A stretch of 11,307 bases of DNA from Desulfobulbaceae bacterium. GTDB taxonomy: Bacteria; Desulfobacterota; Desulfobulbia; Desulfobulbales; Desulfobulbaceae. Made by a program: the position numbers and the translations under genes. Below, one piece after another: positions 8,086 to 11,307 of this stretch. Under the pieces are notes generated by a model. The model had not been told where the DNA came from. It made no database searches and saw nothing but the letters and a program-made list of their open reading frames with translations. Position 1 is the first letter of the stretch. The number at the start of each line of letters is the position of its first letter. The stretch lies in assembly GCA_026986885.1 (NCBI GenBank), contig JALSNT010000329.1, positions 1 to 11,307 on the forward strand, in the 5' to 3' direction.

Positions 8086-8622
8086 TCATAACCACAAAAT
8101 CATCTGTTCAAGCGGCATAAAACCTTTTTTCTCATATAACGACCTGCCCGCTTCACTGGCGGCAAGCTGCACGCGCCCCAATCCCCGGCTTTTTGCATCG
8201 GCAAGTAAGTGATCGACAAGAATGGAGGCAATTCCATGGCGCCGCATGGACGGCAGGATGTAGACACTGTGGATAAAGCCGACTTCAGCAGAAGGATCTT
8301 CCGGCACCGGCACGGTTTGGAGAATAGACAGGCCACCGCTGCCGACCGGTTCCCCGTTCTGCTCTGCTATCCAGGCCAGGCAGGTTTTCTCGGGCAGCTG
8401 CCCGGCAAGTTTTTGCTGTTGCGCCTCCTCCAGCCGTGCGAAATCCATGGGCGGCCTTTCGGGAAAACCGGCTGATGAAGGGCTGCAATTCGGACCGCAG
8501 CAGGTTTTCTGCAGAGAGAGTCCGCTGATTGAACGCATCTCCTCAAACATCTGCCGGTGATGGGCCGCCAGCAGGGTAATATCCCTTTCCTCTGCCCGGC
8601 GATATGTAATATCTGCTACCAT
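8086..8622 (-). CDS. GNAT family N-acetyltransferase
   Basis: The 178-residue protein has the GNAT fold order. The first strand and helix are [20 protein letters not shown], and the middle strands are [20 protein letters not shown]. The acetyl-CoA pyrophosphate-binding motif is [15 protein letters not shown] (R/Q-x-x-G-x-A type), and the C-terminal part is [19 protein letters not shown]. The substrate cannot be told. The ATG at 8622 overlaps the mutase stop by seven bases (ATGGTAG), so the two are probably translationally coupled. Between the first helix and the first core strand sits a cysteine-rich stretch, CCGPNC at 41-46, which is not part of the core GNAT fold. Its place between the mutase and selenoprotein genes suggests a role in the same pathway, such as enzyme acetylation, but that is speculation. 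Confidence 0.85.
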   Translation of the reverse strand: MVADITYRRAEERDITLLAAHHRQMFEEMRSISGLSLQKTCCGPNCSPSSAGFPERPPMDFARLEEAQQQKLAGQLPEKTCLAWIAEQNGEPVGSGGLSILQTVPVPEDPSAEVGFIHSVYILPSMRRHGIASILVDHLLADAKSRGLGRVQLAASEAGRSLYEKKGFMPLEQMILWL

Positions 8623-10268
8623 TGGCGCCCCCGGTACTCGCCAAACACCTGCCGCAAAACATTACAGATCTCACCAAGGCTGCCATAGGCCCGGACAGCG
8701 GCTAATACCGGTTCCATCAGGTTGCGGTCTTCGCGGGCGGCCCGGCCAAGTTCGGCAAGTGTTTGTTCAACGGCCCCGGCATCACGTGTCGCCTTAATCT
8801 GCGCCAGCCGCGCCACCTGTTCATCCTCCACCCGTGGATCAATGCGCAGCACCGGGACGCTGGTTTCTTCCTCCACCTGGAATTCATTCACCCCGACAAT
8901 AATGCGCTCACCCTTTTCCACTTCCTGCTGGTACTGGTAGGCGGCGTCTTCTATCTGGGCGGCGATAAAGCCGTTTTCAATGCAGGCCACCACACCGCCC
9001 GCCTCGTCGATGCGACCAATAAGCTCTCCGGCCTCCTGCTCAATGGTATCGGTCAACTGTTCGATATAGTAGGAGCCGGCCAACGGATCAACCGTGTCGG
9101 CCACCCCGGATTCATGGGCAATGATCTGCTGGGTACGCAGGGCCGTGCGCACGGAATCCTCGGTGGGCAGGGAAAGGGCCTCGTCCCGGGAGTTGGTGTG
9201 CAGGGACTGGGTGCCGCCAAGAACTGCGGCCAGCGCCTGGATGGTGACCCGGACAATATTGTTGTCTACCTGCTGGGCGGTGAGACCGGCGCCGGTGGTC
9301 TGGGTATGAAAGCGCAGCATCATGGAGCGCGGGTCCGTGGTGCCGAACCGCTTTTTCATGATCCTTGCCCACAGCCTGCGCGCCGCCCGGAATTTGGCCA
9401 CCTCTTCCAGCAGATTGGAGGAGCCGTTAAAGAAAAAGGCCAATCTGCGGGCAAAGACATCAAGTTCAAGCCCCGCATCCAGGGCCGTCTGCACATAGGT
9501 TATACCGTCTGCCAGGGTAAAAGCCACCTCCTGACTGGCGGTGGAGCCTGCCTCACGGATATGGTAACCGGAAATGGAAATGGTATTGAACAGCGGCGCC
9601 TTGTCACCACACCACTGGAAGATGTTGGTAATCAGGCGCAGGGATGGTTTGGGAGGAAAGATATAGGTGCCACGGGCAAAATATTCCTTTAGAATATCAT
9701 TTTGAATGGTGCCTTTGATCCTGTCGGCAGCCACGCCCTGCTTTTCCGCCACCGCCACATACATGGCCAGCAGAATCATGGCAGGCGAATTAATGGTCAT
9801 GGAGGTGGATATTTTGTCCAGCGGAATCCGGTCAAAAAGGGTTTCCATGTCGGCCAGGGTATCAATGGCCACCCCCACCTTGCCCACCTCGCCGAGCGCC
9901 ATGGGATCATCGGAGTCATAGCCGATCTGGGTGGGCAGGTCAAAGGCCACGGACAGGCCGGTCTGGCCCTGGTCGAGCAGGTAGCGGTAGCGCTCGTTGG
10001 AGGCGGCGGCAGTGGAAAAACCGGCATACTGGCGCATGGTCCAGAAGCGGCCCCGATACATGGTGGGCTGTACGCCCCTGGTATACGGGTAACGACCGGG
10101 AAAGCCGATGTTATCCAGATAATTTTCGTCTATCTCCTCAGGCACTGCCAACCGCGGCACCTCACGGCCGCCGTGGGTGGTGAACCGCTCTTTGCGCTCC
10201 GGAAAGCGGGCAAGTGTTTTTTTAAGTTCTCCCTCTTCCCAGGATCGGAATTGATTGTCTGCTGTCAT
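8616..10268 (-). CDS. mcmA: Methylmalonyl-CoA mutase, catalytic (large) subunit without B12 domain
   Basis: The 550-residue protein covers the TIM-barrel substrate domain of the mutase family. It shows [60 protein letters not shown] and [11 protein letters not shown]. By recall of the Propionibacterium enzyme, Y81, R199 and H236 correspond to its Y89, R207 and H244, which bind and position the substrate. The C-half has [20 protein letters not shown] and [16 protein letters not shown]. It ends near [16 protein letters not shown], without the DxHxxG cobalamin-binding domain that completes ~720-residue mutases. It should therefore pair with a separate small B12 subunit, as in archaeal-type mutases. 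It converts (R)-methylmalonyl-CoA to succinyl-CoA by adenosylcobalamin radical chemistry, or the reverse. The ATG at 10268 is preceded by a purine-rich GGAAGAGAAAGA. It is the first gene of the operon. An isobutyryl- or ethylmalonyl-type mutase is less likely given the epimerase and carboxylase neighbours. Confidence 0.93.
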   Translation of the reverse strand: MTADNQFRSWEEGELKKTLARFPERKERFTTHGGREVPRLAVPEEIDENYLDNIGFPGRYPYTRGVQPTMYRGRFWTMRQYAGFSTAAASNERYRYLLDQGQTGLSVAFDLPTQIGYDSDDPMALGEVGKVGVAIDTLADMETLFDRIPLDKISTSMTINSPAMILLAMYVAVAEKQGVAADRIKGTIQNDILKEYFARGTYIFPPKPSLRLITNIFQWCGDKAPLFNTISISGYHIREAGSTASQEVAFTLADGITYVQTALDAGLELDVFARRLAFFFNGSSNLLEEVAKFRAARRLWARIMKKRFGTTDPRSMMLRFHTQTTGAGLTAQQVDNNIVRVTIQALAAVLGGTQSLHTNSRDEALSLPTEDSVRTALRTQQIIAHESGVADTVDPLAGSYYIEQLTDTIEQEAGELIGRIDEAGGVVACIENGFIAAQIEDAAYQYQQEVEKGERIIVGVNEFQVEEETSVPVLRIDPRVEDEQVARLAQIKATRDAGAVEQTLAELGRAAREDRNLMEPVLAAVRAYGSLGEICNVLRQVFGEYRGRQW

Positions 10269-10292
10269 TCTTTCTCTTCCATTGCTTGCGTT

Positions 10293-10307
10293 CGGCGCAG
10301 AGCGCCG
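10293..10307. repeat. Palindromic REP-like unit in the mutase leader
   Basis: CGGCGCAGAGCGCCG is a perfect 6-bp inverted repeat with loop AGA. Its first 14 bases recur exactly at 11001-11014, and CAGAGCGCCGG (10298-10308) recurs inverted at 11116-11126. It lies 24 bases before the mutase start, so it would also form a hairpin in that mRNA leader. Confidence 0.65.
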
Positions 10308-10339
10308 GGGAATGTAACCAATAAATCTATTTGAATTTG

Positions 10340-10368
10340 TTGACTTTCAGCTTTTAAGTATTTACGGT
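10340..10368 (+). promoter_or_regulatory. Weak candidate promoter for the toxin-antitoxin pair
   Basis: TTGACT (10340-10345) is a good -35 match. At 17-base spacing the -10 is TACGGT (10363-10368), only 3 of 6. An 8-base palindrome GTAATTAC (10367-10374) overlaps it and could be an operator for the MazE-type autoregulator, but this is only suggestive. AGGAG at 10397-10401 is the antitoxin's ribosome site, eight bases before its ATG. Confidence 0.3.
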
Positions 10369-10409
10369 AATTACATAGCGGGTGCCATACAAACACAGGA
10401 GTCATAAAA

Positions 10410-10682
10410 ATGCAAAAGCAATTGCGCGCAAGAGATATTAAACTGGTTTCTATCGGCAATTCAAAGGGAATTCGCATTCCAAAGGTTTTATTACAAAAAT
10501 ATTGCTTCGGAGACACCCTTCTGCTTGAAGAGACAGAGCAGGGCCTGCTCTTAAGAAAAAAAAATGACCCAAAAATTTCCTGGGAAGAAACATACAAGGC
10601 CATGGCCGCCGAGGAGGAAGACTGGAGTGATTTTGATATAGCATTGCTTGACGGACTGGAGGATGCAGATTTTGACGATTAA
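10410..10682 (+). CDS. mazE: MazE-like antitoxin with AbrB-type DNA-binding domain
   Basis: The 90-residue protein has an N-terminal SpoVT/AbrB swapped-hairpin domain: the IKLVSIGNSKGIRIPKVLL motif (10-28), then strands DTLLLEETEQGLLLRKK. An acidic C-terminal tail (about 67-90) is rich in Asp and Glu, as in MazE tails that block the MazF RNA-binding surface. It neutralises the toxin and probably represses its own promoter. The start has a clear ribosome site (AGGAG). The 3' end overlaps the toxin gene, the normal arrangement of type II toxin-antitoxin pairs. PemI and ChpAI are names for close relatives. Confidence 0.88.
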   Translation: MQKQLRARDIKLVSIGNSKGIRIPKVLLQKYCFGDTLLLEETEQGLLLRKKNDPKISWEETYKAMAAEEEDWSDFDIALLDGLEDADFDD

Positions 10683-10998
10683 AAGGTATGAAATCTACTT
10701 TGCCGACCTGAATCCTGCAAGGGGCAGCGAAATAAAAAAAATACGACCAGTCGTTATTGTCAGCCAGGACGTGATGAATAAATACCTGGAAACCGTAGTT
10801 ATCTGCCCGTTAACGTCAACACTGCATCCCCAGTGGAAAACCCGCCTCCAGGTAACCTGCGCAAAGAAAAAGGCTGAAATAGCCGTTGACCAGATACGCA
10901 CCATCAGCAGGCAGAGGTTGAAAAATAAAATTGATTCATTGTCAAAGAGAAATGCCGCTCAACTGCGAAAATTGATCACAGACATGTACGGCGAGTAA
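10663..10998 (+). CDS. mazF: MazF/PemK-like mRNA interferase toxin
   Basis: The 111-residue product (from the ATG at 10663) has the MazF fold signatures: YEIYFADLNPARGSEIKKIR with the catalytic-type Arg, RPVVIVSQD, VICPLTST with the Thr/Ser active-site segment, and AVDQIRTISRQRL near the middle-to-C-terminus. The family cleaves single-stranded RNA at short motifs. The recognition sequence cannot be predicted here. The start is ambiguous: GGAGG at 10658-10662 abuts the ATG with no spacing, but is 9 bases from a TTG at 10672 that gives a shorter N-terminus beginning TIKRYEIYF, more typical of the family. Either way the gene overlaps the antitoxin end, so translation is probably coupled. It lies in a repeat-rich pocket beside a transposase remnant, which suggests it is an acquired module. 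Confidence 0.88.
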   Translation: MQILTIKRYEIYFADLNPARGSEIKKIRPVVIVSQDVMNKYLETVVICPLTSTLHPQWKTRLQVTCAKKKAEIAVDQIRTISRQRLKNKIDSLSKRNAAQLRKLITDMYGE

Positions 10999-11000
10999 AA

Positions 11001-11014
11001 CGGCGCAGAGCGCC
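11001..11014. repeat. Palindromic REP-like unit after the toxin gene
   Basis: CGGCGCAGAGCGCC is an exact 14-base direct copy of 10293-10306, with stem GGCGC/GCGCC and loop AGA. It begins two bases after the toxin stop codon. The lack of a following T-run argues against an ordinary intrinsic terminator. Confidence 0.65.
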
Positions 11015-11023
11015 ACAGATTGC

Positions 11024-11047
11024 GGTTCACCGCGGAGCGGTGGAACC
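11024..11047. repeat. Imperfect palindrome (REP-like hairpin)
   Basis: GGTTCACCGC (11024-11033) pairs with GCGGTGGAACC (11037-11047) around the loop GGA. This gives ten base pairs with a single bulged G at 11042. The compact stem with a mismatch resembles REP elements recognised by RAYT transposases, one of which ends at 11150. Confidence 0.55.
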
Positions 11048-11087
11048 AGAAAAAACCAGAGATATCATTATTTCTCCTCGTTCCTCC

Positions 11088-11126
11088 ACGCCCATGGCGT
11101 CGTGAACGTCTTTCTCCGGCGCTCTG
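11088..11126. repeat. Further REP-like palindrome plus inverted copy of the shared unit
   Basis: ACGCC-CAT-GGCGT (11088-11100) is a perfect 5-bp stem with a three-base loop, the same geometry as the 10293 and 11001 units. At 11116-11126, CCGGCGCTCTG is the reverse complement of CAGAGCGCCGG from the 10293 copy. Alternating orientation of palindromic units is typical of clustered REP (BIME-like) elements. Confidence 0.45.
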
Positions 11127-11149
11127 AGCCATTATCATTACCATGGCAC

Positions 11150-11307
11150 TTACCAGTTCATAAACACCTGCACCGGTGACTCCATCTCTGCATAATTTCT
11201 TGCGCTTGACCAGAGCCAGTGTTCGGCTTCAGCAACATATCCGCGTTTAACAGGATTTTGATGGATATATTCCAGTTTCTGTACCAGCATTTTCCGGTTT
11301 TCCATCA
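11150..11307 (-). CDS. REP-associated (RAYT/IS200-like) transposase, C-terminal end only
   Basis: The reverse strand is open from the right edge to TAA at 11152-11150. It encodes about 51 residues after an internal Met at 11305, including QKLEYIHQNPVKRGYV and HWLWSSARNY. These are the highly recognisable C-terminal motifs of Y1-type transposases of the RAYT group. The HUH and catalytic Tyr motifs would lie beyond the window, so intactness cannot be judged. RAYTs act on REP palindromes, and such palindromes occupy the 150 bases downstream of this gene. The frame is open at 11306-11307, so the true start is outside the window. Confidence 0.82.
   Translation of the reverse strand, partial: MENRKMLVQKLEYIHQNPVKRGYVAEAEHWLWSSARNYAEMESPVQVFMNW

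Noticed and set aside
8763..9692. 309-residue open frame on the plus strand
   Set aside because: It is antisense to the methylmalonyl-CoA mutase gene and has no recognisable domain.

Overview
The window reads as a piece of a Gram-negative, probably anaerobic, bacterial chromosome. A member of the Desulfobacterota (old Deltaproteobacteria, for example a Desulfobulbales-like organism) is my best guess. The basis is a methylmalonyl-CoA pathway operon with a two-subunit-type mutase, an in-frame UGA that looks like selenocysteine, and a hybrid kinase next to an HD-GYP regulator. This placement is inference from gene style, not from a marker gene.

Layout. Bases 1-219 are a leader with a terminator-like hairpin, a sigma70-like promoter (55-82) and a perfect 7-bp hairpin just before the first gene. 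Two plus-strand signalling genes follow: a REC-HD-GYP response regulator (220-1239), predicted to be a cyclic-di-GMP phosphodiesterase, and a membrane hybrid histidine kinase with HisKA, ATPase, REC and HPt modules (1283-3502). They converge on a six-gene minus-strand operon transcribed from about 10268 down to 3527. In transcription order it holds the methylmalonyl-CoA mutase catalytic subunit, a GNAT acetyltransferase, a C-GCAxxG-C-C family redox protein, methylmalonyl-CoA epimerase, an acyl-CoA carboxylase carboxyltransferase subunit, and the biotin carboxylase/biotin carrier subunit. Together mutase, epimerase and carboxylase interconvert propionyl-CoA, methylmalonyl-CoA and succinyl-CoA. 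To the right are a plus-strand mazEF-type toxin-antitoxin pair (10410-10998), a cluster of REP-like palindromes (about 11001-11126), and the C-terminal end of a REP-associated (RAYT/IS200-like) transposase running off the right edge.

The main finding is the gene at 7569-8054 (minus). An ordinary gene caller would start it at 7961 and lose its N-terminus. Reading through one in-frame TGA at 7992-7994 joins it to an ATG at 8054 that has a good Shine-Dalgarno sequence. It also restores the N-terminal family motif, with the TGA exactly where the conserved first cysteine belongs. A perfect 7-bp stem with a 4-base loop sits 12 nt after the TGA, as expected for a bacterial SECIS element. I therefore call it a selenoprotein rather than a pseudogene.

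Secondary observations: a degenerate heptamer tandem repeat that supplies the last residues and stop codon of the epimerase; a mutase lacking its B12-binding domain with no partner in the window; and mazEF bracketed by copies of the same palindrome next to a RAYT gene. No stretch longer than about 220 bases lacks a gene.
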